DNA from: Gemmiger_A avium
GTDB taxonomy: Bacteria; Bacillota; Clostridia; Oscillospirales; Ruminococcaceae
NCBI GenBank assembly: GCA_019114585.1
Contig: DXFE01000042.1
Coordinates: forward strand, 32,924-96,923
Direction: 5' to 3'
Length of the DNA: 64,000 nucleotides
Shown here: one piece after another, positions 1 through 7,772 of the stretch
How the letters are laid out: the number at the start of each line of letters is the position of its first letter
Numbering within the stretch: the stretch's first letter is position 1
Made by a program: the position numbers and the translations under genes
Notes under the pieces: generated by a model
The model's database searches: none
What the model was told of the DNA's origin: nothing
What the model saw: the letters and a program-made list of their open reading frames with translations, nothing else

Positions 1-660
1 TTCGGCGGTGCTGACCCAGCACATGACCCCCGCCACCAGCACCAGCATCCCGTTGAGAAAACCCGGGCTGAGCCGCCCGTACAGCACCCCGAAAGCCAGC
101 AGGGCGCCCACCGGTTCGGCCAGGCCGCTGGCCAGGGCGGCCAAAGCGGAGCGGCAGCGTTTACCGGTGGCGCAGTAGAGCGGGGCCGCCACTGCCACCC
201 CCTCGGGCAGGTTGTGCAGGGCGATGGCCAGCGCCATGCGGGCCCCCAGTTTGGGGTCGGCCACCCCGGCAAAGAGGGTGAGCAGGCCCTCCGGCAGGTT
301 ATGCAGCACCAGGGCCAGCCCGGCAGCCATAGCGCCCCGCAGCGCGGCGGCCCGGCTGTCCGGCTGACCGGTGCGGGCAGGGGCGTCCGGCAGCAGGCGG
401 CCCATCAGGGCGGCCAGCCCCATCCCCATGCAGAGCAGGCTGACCAGGGCCAGGGCGGCGGGCAGGGGCGGCAGGCTTTGCCGGTAAATGGCCAGCGCCC
501 CGGGCAGCAGATCCGCCAGAGATACCGTGAGCATCACCCCGCCCGCAAAGCCCATGGAGCCGGCCATAAGCCGGTCGGAGGGGGGCACAAGCAGCGGGAT
601 CAGCCCTCCCACGCCGGTGGAAAGCCCGGCCAGAATCGTCATGGCAAGCGGCGTCCACAT
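1..660 (-). CDS. ZIP family metal transporter (partial, C-terminus cut by window edge)
   Basis: Membrane transporter of the ZIP (ZupT-like) family, expected to import zinc or related divalent metals into the cytoplasm. The 220 visible residues are rich in hydrophobic segments and carry the family hallmark HNLPEG twice (LVLHNLPEG and IALHNLPEG), the metal-binding motifs of helices 4 and 5. The ATG at 660 is preceded by GGGGAGGAAT at good spacing. The reading frame runs off the left edge without a stop, so the last helices are missing from view. The gene lies downstream of the gtrA operon on the same strand, separated by a terminator-like hairpin, so it is probably transcribed on its own. Family assignment is secure; the metal is inferred. 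Confidence 0.88.
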   Translation of the reverse strand, partial: MWTPLAMTILAGLSTGVGGLIPLLVPPSDRLMAGSMGFAGGVMLTVSLADLLPGALAIYRQSLPPLPAALALVSLLCMGMGLAALMGRLLPDAPARTGQPDSRAAALRGAMAAGLALVLHNLPEGLLTLFAGVADPKLGARMALAIALHNLPEGVAVAAPLYCATGKRCRSALAALASGLAEPVGALLAFGVLYGRLSPGFLNGMLVLVAGVMCWVSTAE

Positions 661-745
661 TCCAGTATTCCTCCCCGGGACCGCCGGTATCGGGAAACGC
701 GGCCCTGTTCCAGCATATGGAAAGCCGGGCCGGGGTATGCCGGAA

Positions 746-791
746 CAAAACGGGGGGCGCGTTCAAAGCCTGCGGCCTCAAACGCGCCCCC
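746..791 (-). terminator. Rho-independent terminator after the gtrA operon
   Basis: On the minus strand a GC stem of about 12 bp (GGGGGCGCGTT with its complement AACGCGCCCCC) is followed by GTTTTGTT. It lies just after the stop of the 51-residue protein gene and before the ZIP gene. Confidence 0.65.
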
Positions 792-806
792 GCGCCGGAT
801 GTTGGT

Positions 807-962
807 TTATACGCCGGTGTCGATCCTGCACTTTTTGCAGCGGCGGGCCTGGTACAGCCCGATGGCGGAAAAGACCACCGCCACCGCCGACACGCTGATG
901 CCCACGATCCCCAGGATCAGGCCCACCAGACGAAACGCAAATCCTTTGTTCTTCTTCTGCAT
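807..962 (-). CDS. small single-pass membrane protein with C-terminal CKKC
   Basis: A 51-residue protein. Residues about 10-37 form one hydrophobic transmembrane helix, preceded by a basic N-terminus (MQKKNK) and followed by a short basic tail with the pair of cysteines CKKC near residues 42-45. The ATG at 962 has a GGAGG ribosome binding site 6-7 bases upstream and the stop is at 807, so this is a real small gene. It begins 15 bases after gtrA and is probably co-transcribed with it. No family was recognised. The CxxC-type tail could bind a metal or form a disulfide, which is speculation. Confidence 0.7.
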   Translation of the reverse strand: MQKKNKGFAFRLVGLILGIVGISVSAVAVVFSAIGLYQARRCKKCRIDTGV

Positions 963-977
963 AGCTGTACCTCCGTT

Positions 978-1436
978 TCAGGACTTTTTCTTCTTGAAGA
1001 TGATGAGTTTGGAGAAGATATAATTCAGGACCACCACGATCACGTTGCTGGCGAACTTGGCGGCCAGTTCCCACAGAAGCATATACTTGACCGGCACGAA
1101 ACGCGCGCCGTACAGGTCCACGGCCACCCACATGAAGGCCACATCGGTGAAGTAGGTAAAGATGCGGCAGCCCACAAACAGGCCAAATTCCTTCCAGGCG
1201 GCAGCGCCCCGGCTTTTGCTTTTGAACACCCAGGTGCGGTTGGTGCCGTAGGCGAACAGCACCGAGATGACCCAGGCCACCGAGGTGGACCAGAAGGTGT
1301 TCATGGCAAGCGGGCCGGCACAGATACCGTAGACCAGGATGTTGACCGCGGTGGCCAGCACCCCGAAGATCAGATAGACGATGGCCTCTTCATACTGCCG
1401 GAAAAGCCGGCAGCCCAGGGCCCAGAGTTTCTGCAT
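978..1436 (-). CDS. gtrA: GtrA family membrane protein
   Basis: A 152-residue protein with four predicted transmembrane helices, typical of GtrA. Family members are thought to flip or handle undecaprenyl-phosphate-linked glucose (or another sugar) for surface glycan decoration. Features seen: a conserved start region (YLIFGVLATAVNILVYG), the internal FAYGTNRTWVFKS segment typical of the family, and a lysine-rich C-terminus. The ATG at 1436 was chosen because TATGGAGGTGCTGCC gives a correctly spaced ribosome binding site; upstream codons lie in the promoter. It has its own promoter. A GtrB-like GT2 and a GtrII-like protein are encoded about 8 kb away and could be its partners. Confidence 0.9.
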   Translation of the reverse strand: MQKLWALGCRLFRQYEEAIVYLIFGVLATAVNILVYGICAGPLAMNTFWSTSVAWVISVLFAYGTNRTWVFKSKSRGAAAWKEFGLFVGCRIFTYFTDVAFMWVAVDLYGARFVPVKYMLLWELAAKFASNVIVVVLNYIFSKLIIFKKKKS

Positions 1437-1470
1437 GGCAGCACCTCCATACTGGATTTGTCTGGATACC

Positions 1471-1499
1471 AGTATACCACGCCCGAAAAGGGGTGACAA
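1471..1499 (-). promoter_or_regulatory. sigma-A type promoter for gtrA
   Basis: On the minus strand TTGTCA (1494-1499), a 17-base spacer and TATACT (1471-1476) lie about 35 bases upstream of the gtrA start. Confidence 0.75.
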
Positions 1500-1523
1500 G
1501 TGGCAGGGATTGCCGGAAGCGAC

Positions 1524-1557
1524 AAAAAGAAAAGCGCCCGACCGTTTGGCCGGGCAC
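1524..1557 (-). terminator. Rho-independent terminator after ispH-S1
   Basis: On the minus strand the stem GTGCCCG / CGGGCGC with a 10-base loop is followed by TTTTCTTTTT. It ends the long minus-strand run that finishes with ispH-S1. Confidence 0.75.
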
Positions 1558-1596
1558 TTTGATTGCCTTGCTGTGTCTGGTTGCTGCGGCGCAGGA

Positions 1597-3507
1597 TTAC
1601 TCCTCGTCGTTGTTCAGCAGAGCCTTCATGGACAGGCTGATGCGCTTCTTGTCGAAGTCCACATCCAGCAGCTTCACGTTGACCTCGTCGCCAACCTTCA
1701 GCACGTCGCCGACCTTCTCAACACGCTCGTTGGAGATCTCGCTGATGTGCACCAGGCCATCCACACCGGGCAGGATGCGGACGAAAGCGCCGAACTTGGT
1801 GATGCTGACCACGGGAGCGGTGAAGACGCTGCCGATGGGATACTCGTTGCGCAGCTTCTCCCAGGGGTTGTCCTCGGCCTTCTTGTAGCCCAGGGAAACC
1901 TTCTTGTTCTCGCGGTCCAGATCCTTCACGTACACCTCGATGGTGTCGCCCACGCTGACCACTTCGCTGGGGTGCTTGATGCGGTTCCAGCTCAGCTCGC
2001 TGATGTGGCACAGGCCGTCCACGCCGCCCACGTCCACGAAGGCGCCGTAGCTGGTCAGGCTCTTGACCACGCCGGTGTAGGTCTGGCCCACTTCCACGTT
2101 GGCCCAGAAGGCCTCACGCTTGGCGGCATTGGCCTCGGCGGTGACCTTGTTGATGCTGCCCACGATCTTGCGGCCGGCACACTCGGTGATCACCAGCTTG
2201 ACGTTCTGCTTCACCAGCTGGGTGTAATCCTCATCACGGCGCATGGTAGCCTGGCTGCGGGGCACGAAGACCTTCACGCCCTTGACCAGAACAACGACGC
2301 CGCCCTTGTTGGCTTCGGTAACGACGCCTTCCATGACGGTGCCTTCCTCAGCGGCCTTGGCGATCTCTTCCAGGCCCTTGCGGCTCTCCAGCTTCTTCTT
2401 GGAGAGATAGACAGAACCTTCCTGGTCGTTGGTCTTTTCCACCACCAGGTCCAGCTCGTCGCCGACCTTGACCAGATCCTCAGCACGGGCAGAGGGATCG
2501 TCGGTCATCTCGCTCAGCTTCACATAGCCGGTGTGCTTAGTGCCGATGTCCACCTCGATCTCATTGGGCTTGACGCTGGTCACGATGCCCTTGACAACTT
2601 TGCCGGCAAACACCGGTTTTGCCTCGGACGCTTCCAGCATCTCGGCAAAACTCATCTCGTCACGGATTTCTTCGCTCATACGGTTAAGTACCTCCTCAAT
2701 TATAGACGATGGCGTGGAAGCCCCGGCGGTGACCCCCACCCGGCGCACGCCGGAAAACCACTCCGGCCGAAGCTCGTCCGCGGTTTCTACCGAGACGGCC
2801 CGCGTGTGCCTGGCGGCTACTTTCACCAGCTTCTGGGTGTTGGAAGAATGATGACCCCCGATGACAACCATCAGGTCGCATCGTTGGCTGAGGCCTTCCG
2901 CCTCCTGTTGCCTCGTCCACGTCGCACTACATATTGTATCAAAAAGCTCGGCGTTTGTATAGACTTTTTTTAGAAACTCCGCACATTCTAACCATTTTGT
3001 AACTTGAAATGTGGTTTGTGCAACAACAAACAGCCCATTTTTCGTCATTTTTGGCCCATCCCAGGCCTGCAATTCGGCAAGATCCGCAAATACGAACACC
3101 TCGCCGCGGGTGTGGCCCACGATGCCCTGCACCTCGGGATGGTTCTTGTCGCCGGCCACCAGCAGGCATTTGCCCTCCTCTTCGGCGCGGCGGGCAATGC
3201 GGTGGATCTTGGCCACAAAGGGGCAGGTGGCGTCGTGCACCACCAGGTTTCGCTGCGCCAGCTGGTCGTACACATCCCGGGGCACCCCGTGGCTGCGGAT
3301 CACCACCTCGTAGCCCTCCGGCACCTGGTCCGGGGTGTCCACCGTGATCACACCCCGCCCGGCCAGGTCGGCCACGCACTGGGGGTTGTGGATCAGCGGG
3401 CCCAGGGTGGCCACCTTATGGCCCCCGTCGGCCAGGTCGTAGGTCATGCGCACCGCCCGGTCCACCCCAAAGCAGAACCCGGCGGTTTTGGCTTTCAGGA
3501 TCTCCAT
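1597..3507 (-). CDS. ispH-rpsA: bifunctional HMBPP reductase (IspH) / ribosomal protein S1 fusion
   Basis: A 636-residue fusion. Residues 1-283 are 4-hydroxy-3-methylbut-2-enyl diphosphate reductase, the last step of the MEP isoprenoid pathway. The three iron-sulfur cysteines are visible at 12 (GFCFGVDRA), 95 (HDATCPFV) and 193 (DTICSATWTRQ). Residues from about 297 to 636 hold four S1 RNA-binding domains, the last two the most canonical (GAFVDVGGVDGLCHISEL and GAFVRILPGVDGLVHISEI). This fusion is characteristic of Clostridia, where it stands in for S1. Start ATG at 3507 follows AAAGGAGACGCGGT. It lies 12 bases downstream of plsC and ends the operon. The product links isoprenoid supply to translation; whether the two halves influence each other is unknown. 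Confidence 0.96.
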   Translation of the reverse strand: MEILKAKTAGFCFGVDRAVRMTYDLADGGHKVATLGPLIHNPQCVADLAGRGVITVDTPDQVPEGYEVVIRSHGVPRDVYDQLAQRNLVVHDATCPFVAKIHRIARRAEEEGKCLLVAGDKNHPEVQGIVGHTRGEVFVFADLAELQAWDGPKMTKNGLFVVAQTTFQVTKWLECAEFLKKVYTNAELFDTICSATWTRQQEAEGLSQRCDLMVVIGGHHSSNTQKLVKVAARHTRAVSVETADELRPEWFSGVRRVGVTAGASTPSSIIEEVLNRMSEEIRDEMSFAEMLEASEAKPVFAGKVVKGIVTSVKPNEIEVDIGTKHTGYVKLSEMTDDPSARAEDLVKVGDELDLVVEKTNDQEGSVYLSKKKLESRKGLEEIAKAAEEGTVMEGVVTEANKGGVVVLVKGVKVFVPRSQATMRRDEDYTQLVKQNVKLVITECAGRKIVGSINKVTAEANAAKREAFWANVEVGQTYTGVVKSLTSYGAFVDVGGVDGLCHISELSWNRIKHPSEVVSVGDTIEVYVKDLDRENKKVSLGYKKAEDNPWEKLRNEYPIGSVFTAPVVSITKFGAFVRILPGVDGLVHISEISNERVEKVGDVLKVGDEVNVKLLDVDFDKKRISLSMKALLNNDEE

Positions 3508-3519
3508 ACCGCGTCTCCT

Positions 3520-4131
3520 TTAAAAATGATGCTGGTCATACAGCTGCTGCCAGGCGTCCAGCAGCATCTGCTTGCACTCCCGCAGGCGGGCGGCGGAGCG
3601 ATGCTCCCCCAGGTAGAGCTGCTCGGCGGGGATGGGCGGCCCGAAGCAGACCCGCACCCGGCAGAACAGCCGCATGTGCCCGGTGGAATAGATGATGCGG
3701 CAGGGGATCATGTCCGCATTGGCGGCGCTGGCCACCACGAAAGCCCCGCTCTTGACCTTGCCGGGCTCGCCGGTATGGCTGCGGGTGCCCTCCGGGAAGA
3801 TCAGCATGCCCCGGCCGTTCTTGACCTCCTGGATGGCCTCGTCAATGACCTGGGTGTCCCCCTTGCCCCGATGCACGGCCACGACCCCTACATACTTCAA
3901 AAACCAGGTGAAAAAGCCGTTGATCTGGAAGATCTCTTCCTTGCCCAGCACCAGCATCCGCCGGCCCCAGAACCGGGCCAGCACCACGAACACCGGGTCG
4001 ATGGCAGAGATATGGTTCGGGGCCAGTACGAACCCCTTGTCCTTGGGCAGATATTCCCGCCCGTAGACCCGGATGCGGAACCCCAGGTGCCAGATCACCC
4101 AGGCGGCCGCCACGATTACCGCGTACAGCAC
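3520..4131 (-). CDS. plsC: 1-acyl-sn-glycerol-3-phosphate acyltransferase (PlsC)
   Basis: A 203-residue membrane-associated acyltransferase that makes phosphatidic acid from lysophosphatidic acid. It has an N-terminal hydrophobic helix (residues 1-18), the catalytic HX4D motif NHISAID (His40, Asp45) and the substrate-binding FPEGTRS motif (112-118). I chose the GTG at 4131: AAAGGAGG lies over the end of cmk with 9 bases of spacing, and the in-frame region further upstream is cmk coding sequence. The gene begins 4 bases after the cmk stop, so the two are translationally linked. Confidence 0.93.
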   Translation of the reverse strand: MLYAVIVAAAWVIWHLGFRIRVYGREYLPKDKGFVLAPNHISAIDPVFVVLARFWGRRMLVLGKEEIFQINGFFTWFLKYVGVVAVHRGKGDTQVIDEAIQEVKNGRGMLIFPEGTRSHTGEPGKVKSGAFVVASAANADMIPCRIIYSTGHMRLFCRVRVCFGPPIPAEQLYLGEHRSAARLRECKQMLLDAWQQLYDQHHF

Positions 4132-4135
4132 CTTT

Positions 4136-4810
4136 TCAGCCCTCCTTTGCGGCGGCTTGCTCCACCAGCTTGCGCAAAGCGGCAAAGCTCTGCTCAAAAT
4201 CCAGCTCGCTGGTATCCACCAGCACCGCGTCCTCGGCCTGCCGCAGCGGGGCGGCGGCCCGGTGGGTATCCTGATCATCCCGGGTGCGGATATCCCGCAG
4301 CACGGTGTCGTAGTCCGCGTCCACACCCTTGGCGGCCAATTCGGCCTGGCGGCGGCGGGCCCGGGCTTCCGGGCTGGCGGTCAGGAAGATTTTCAGGGTG
4401 GCGTCGGGCAGCACCACGGTGCCGATGTCCCGCCCGTCCATGAGCACGTTGCTCTGCCGGGCCAGGCCCCGCTGGGTCTCCAGCAGGAACGCCCGCACCG
4501 CCGGATGGGCCGACACGCTGCTGGCGGCCATGCCCACCTGCTCGGCCCGGATGGCCTCAGACACATCCTCCCCATTCAGCAGGATATGCTGCGCGCCGTC
4601 CGCGTAGCGCAGTTCCAGCTTGATGGCGGGCAGCAGGGCGGTCATCTGGGCCTCGTCCTTCAGGTCGGCCCCGGTCCGCAGGCCGTACAGCCCGATGGCC
4701 CGGTACATGGCCCCGGTATCCACATACACATAGCCCAGCTCGGCGGCCAGCCGCCGGGCCAGCGTGGACTTGCCGGCCCCGGACGGGCCGTCGATGGCAA
4801 CACTGATCAT
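4136..4810 (-). CDS. cmk: cytidylate kinase (CMP kinase)
   Basis: A 224-residue kinase that phosphorylates CMP and dCMP. The P-loop GPSGAGKS is at residues 8-15, followed by a typical TLARRLA helix and VDTGAMYRAIG. The length matches the family. Two in-frame ATGs are available; the one at 4810 is preferred because AGAGG lies 9 bases upstream. In this window CMP kinase also sits downstream of glycan genes that consume CTP and release CMP, a context link only. Neighbours flavoprotein-cmk-plsC-ispH form a common Clostridia gene order. Confidence 0.95.
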   Translation of the reverse strand: MISVAIDGPSGAGKSTLARRLAAELGYVYVDTGAMYRAIGLYGLRTGADLKDEAQMTALLPAIKLELRYADGAQHILLNGEDVSEAIRAEQVGMAASSVSAHPAVRAFLLETQRGLARQSNVLMDGRDIGTVVLPDATLKIFLTASPEARARRRQAELAAKGVDADYDTVLRDIRTRDDQDTHRAAAPLRQAEDAVLVDTSELDFEQSFAALRKLVEQAAAKEG

Positions 4811-4847
4811 CTTGTACATCCTCTTTTCTTTGGTTTGCAATTCCAAT

Positions 4848-6074
4848 TCACGCGCCGGCCTGTTCGGCCAGGGCCCGGGCGGCCGCCTGGGCGGTGCTCC
4901 AGGCGATCTGCAGGTTGTAGCCGCCGGTGTAGGCGTCCACGTCCAGCACCTCCCCGGCGAAATACAGCCCCGGGCACAGCCGGGATTCCATGGTGCGGGG
5001 GTTCACCTGCCGCACGTCCACCCCACCGCTGGTGATGACGGCGTGTTCCAAATCGCCCCGGCTGCGGATGGGCACCCGCCAGTCTTTGAGCAGCTTCACC
5101 AAGGCCTGTTTTTCTTCCCGGGTGATCTGGTTGGCTTTCCGGTCGGCGGGTACGCCCCACCGCTCGCAGGCCACCGGCCGCATCTTGGCGGGCAGCAACA
5201 GATCCAGGGCGTTTACCGCGTCCTTGTTGGCCAGTTTGGCAAAATCGCCGGTGATCCGCTTGTAGAGAGCGGCCTCGTCCAGCGCGGGTTTCAGGTCGAT
5301 GGACGCCTCGTATTTGTGGGCGCGCATATCCCGGATATGGGCCGAGGCGCTCAGGGTCAGCGGCCCGGAAATCCCGAAGTGGGTAAAGAGCATCTCGCCC
5401 CGCTCCCGGAAGATCTCCTTGCCGTCCTCCAGCAGGCTCAGCTCCACGTTGCGCAGGGACAGGCCGGTCATCTGGCGGCAGAGGCCGCCCGCCTCCACCA
5501 GGCTGACCAGGCTGGGCACCGGGTCCACGATGGTGTGGCCCGCCTGGGCGGCCAGCTTGTAGCCGTCCCCGGTGGAGCCGGTGGCCGGGTAGGACACCCC
5601 GCCGGTGGCGATGAGCACCGCGTCGGCGGCAAAATCGCCGGTATCCGCCCGCACGCCGGTGCAGCGGCCGTCCTCCAACAGCAGTTCCCGGGCCTCGGCC
5701 CGGACGAGCTTTGCGCCTTCGGCCCAGCGCAGCAGGGCGTAGCGCACCTCGGAGGCCTTGTCGCTTTCCGGGAAGACCCGGCGGCCCCGCTCGGTTTTCA
5801 GCGGCACGCCCAGATCCTCAAAAAAGGCCATGGCGTCGGCGGTGCCGAAAGCCCGCAGGCAGGAATACAAAAACCGGGGATTGGTGCGCACGTTGCGCAG
5901 AAATTCCTCGTTGTCGCAGTTGTTTGTCAGGTTGCACCGGCCCTTGCCGGTGACCAGAATCTTCTTGGCGGGTTCGGGCATATGTTCCAGCACGGTGACC
6001 CGGCATCCGGCCCGCACGGCAGCCCCGGCGGCCATGAGACCGGCGGCGCCGGCCCCCACGATCACGACCTGCAT
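4848..6074 (-). CDS. NAD(P)/FAD-dependent oxidoreductase, HI0933/BaiN-like flavoprotein
   Basis: A 408-residue flavoprotein of the HI0933 family (also annotated as aminoacetone oxidase-like or BaiN). The N-terminus has the FAD-binding dinucleotide fold VVIVGAGAAGL (residues 3-13), then the family signature ILVTGKGRCNLTNN (about 40-53) and, near the C-terminus, GLYFAGEVLDVDAYTGGYN. The ATG at 6074 overlaps the end of the upstream membrane protein gene by 13 bases. The cellular substrate is not known for most members. Its position directly upstream of cmk is common in Clostridia, which suggests a core gene that happens to follow an accessory glycan block. Confidence 0.9.
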   Translation of the reverse strand: MQVVIVGAGAAGLMAAGAAVRAGCRVTVLEHMPEPAKKILVTGKGRCNLTNNCDNEEFLRNVRTNPRFLYSCLRAFGTADAMAFFEDLGVPLKTERGRRVFPESDKASEVRYALLRWAEGAKLVRAEARELLLEDGRCTGVRADTGDFAADAVLIATGGVSYPATGSTGDGYKLAAQAGHTIVDPVPSLVSLVEAGGLCRQMTGLSLRNVELSLLEDGKEIFRERGEMLFTHFGISGPLTLSASAHIRDMRAHKYEASIDLKPALDEAALYKRITGDFAKLANKDAVNALDLLLPAKMRPVACERWGVPADRKANQITREEKQALVKLLKDWRVPIRSRGDLEHAVITSGGVDVRQVNPRTMESRLCPGLYFAGEVLDVDAYTGGYNLQIAWSTAQAAARALAEQAGA

Positions 6075-7750
6075 GCGGCGGCCTCCTTTCGGGTGAGCAG
6101 CCCGCCCGCCGCGTAAAGCAGCAGCAGCGGGTGCACGGTGGACAGATACATCACATAGGTACCGATGTTGAAGCTGGATACCTCCACAAAGGCGATCATA
6201 AAGCAGCGCAGCAGCGCCATGGCCAGCACCCCGGCCAGCGCCAGCCAGAGCAGCAGCCCGTCCGCTGAGCGGCGGCGCAGCATCCCCCAGCCCAGGTACA
6301 GCTGCCGGGCCAGGGCCGCCGCCAGCGCCAGCGGCAGGGCCACGGCGTAGAGCAGCCGCAACGCCTCAAAGGCCTTGTAGACCAGCATCCGCAGCGGGTG
6401 GTAGTAGGGCAGGTCGGTGCCCGCCTGGGCCGCGTCGTTGGTGGTGCAGCCCAGATATTCGTGATACACCGCCAGGTCTTCCGGCTGGCCCAGGCTGCGC
6501 TGGTCGGCGTAGTAGGGGGCGCAGTCCTGGAAGGTGGCCGCGTACCAGAAGCTGTGCAGGCCCTCCGCCAGCACCGGGGCCACATACTCCGCCCGGATGG
6601 GGGCGGTGGTGGAGGACCGGCGGGGCAGGTCACAGGGCAGCTGGCCGCTGTCGCACAGTTCGTTGATCTGGTCGGCTACCGCCTGCCAGTGCTCGGCGGC
6701 AGTCTGGGGCGTTTCGTACCAGCCCTCGTACTGGGCGGCGCGGCGCAGCGCCCAGTAGAAGCCGCCGGTCTGGTAATCCCCGTCCGGGCGGCCGATCCAG
6801 GCATCCCGGAACTTCTCGTCCTCTTCCAGCCAGTATTCCAGCTGGGCCAGTTCGGGCACCTGGTCATAGAGCTTTTCCCGCACGTCGGCGGGCACCGCCA
6901 CCAGCGGGTCCCAGTCCTCGTGGGTGACCCGGGTCATGGCGCCGAAAGCTTCGGCAAAGGCTCCGGTGGAAAAGTCGCTGGTGGCCCAGAGCCCGTAGTG
7001 CTGCCAGTTCAGCAGGCAGATCAGGTTGACGCACACCGCGGTGAGGGCAAAGGGCACAGCCAGCACCGCCACCCGCCCGCCGCGGCGGGCAAGGCCGGGC
7101 AGCCGCAGCACCGCCACGGCGGTGGCAATGACGGCCACCACCGCAAAGGGCAGCAGCCACATGCCATCCTCCCGGGTGATCCAGGCCAGGCCCATGCCAA
7201 GGCCCGCCATCGCCAGCCAGCCCAGCTGGCGGCGCACCGGCCCGGCGCAGCGCAGCGCCGCCCCGATGAACCCGGCAAAGGCGTACAGGCACAGGGCCGG
7301 GAAGATGTTGTCCCGGTAGACCCGCAGGGTAAAACTGGCCGCCGCAGCGGGGCTGTAGGCCAGCAGGCCGAACACCGCCAGCCGCATCCAGCGGCGGGGC
7401 AGCACCGGGGCCAGGGCAAAGGCCGCCGCCAGCGCCGCGCCGCACATAAGCAGCTGCCCACCCATCAGGCAGGGCACCCCCAGCAGGTGGAGAAAGGCCA
7501 GCCACACCGCGAAGAACATCTGTTTGGACAGGGTCAGGTAATCATAGGCCCCCAGCCAGTTGCCGGCGGTGATGCTCTGGGCAGCCCGGAACATCAGCTC
7601 GTCGTCCAGCGGCGCGCCGTCGATCCAGACGTACACGTCCTGGCAGGCAGCCAGCACCAGACGCCCGGCGATGAGCACCACAACCAGCACCCAGAACAGC
7701 ACCGGCCCCATATCCCCTTGTTTTGCCCCGAAAGACTTGCGAAATTTCAT
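6062..7750 (-). CDS. multi-pass membrane protein, GT-C-like glycosyltransferase candidate
   Basis: A 562-residue integral membrane protein with about 10-12 hydrophobic helices. After the first helix comes a short loop with an Asp pair (Asp49-Asp50 in GAPLDDELM), the position where lipid-linked-sugar-dependent GT-C enzymes carry their catalytic acid. A large hydrophilic stretch (about 270-420) rich in Trp and Tyr separates the helix blocks and would lie outside the cell. The ATG at 7750 has AAGGA upstream. It sits between a GtrII-like protein and the flavoprotein gene. Sugar and acceptor cannot be read from the sequence; assignment rests on topology and context. Confidence 0.6.
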   Translation of the reverse strand: MKFRKSFGAKQGDMGPVLFWVLVVVLIAGRLVLAACQDVYVWIDGAPLDDELMFRAAQSITAGNWLGAYDYLTLSKQMFFAVWLAFLHLLGVPCLMGGQLLMCGAALAAAFALAPVLPRRWMRLAVFGLLAYSPAAAASFTLRVYRDNIFPALCLYAFAGFIGAALRCAGPVRRQLGWLAMAGLGMGLAWITREDGMWLLPFAVVAVIATAVAVLRLPGLARRGGRVAVLAVPFALTAVCVNLICLLNWQHYGLWATSDFSTGAFAEAFGAMTRVTHEDWDPLVAVPADVREKLYDQVPELAQLEYWLEEDEKFRDAWIGRPDGDYQTGGFYWALRRAAQYEGWYETPQTAAEHWQAVADQINELCDSGQLPCDLPRRSSTTAPIRAEYVAPVLAEGLHSFWYAATFQDCAPYYADQRSLGQPEDLAVYHEYLGCTTNDAAQAGTDLPYYHPLRMLVYKAFEALRLLYAVALPLALAAALARQLYLGWGMLRRRSADGLLLWLALAGVLAMALLRCFMIAFVEVSSFNIGTYVMYLSTVHPLLLLYAAGGLLTRKEAAACRS

Positions 7751-7772
7751 GGTGTTTTCCTTATTATCTGAT

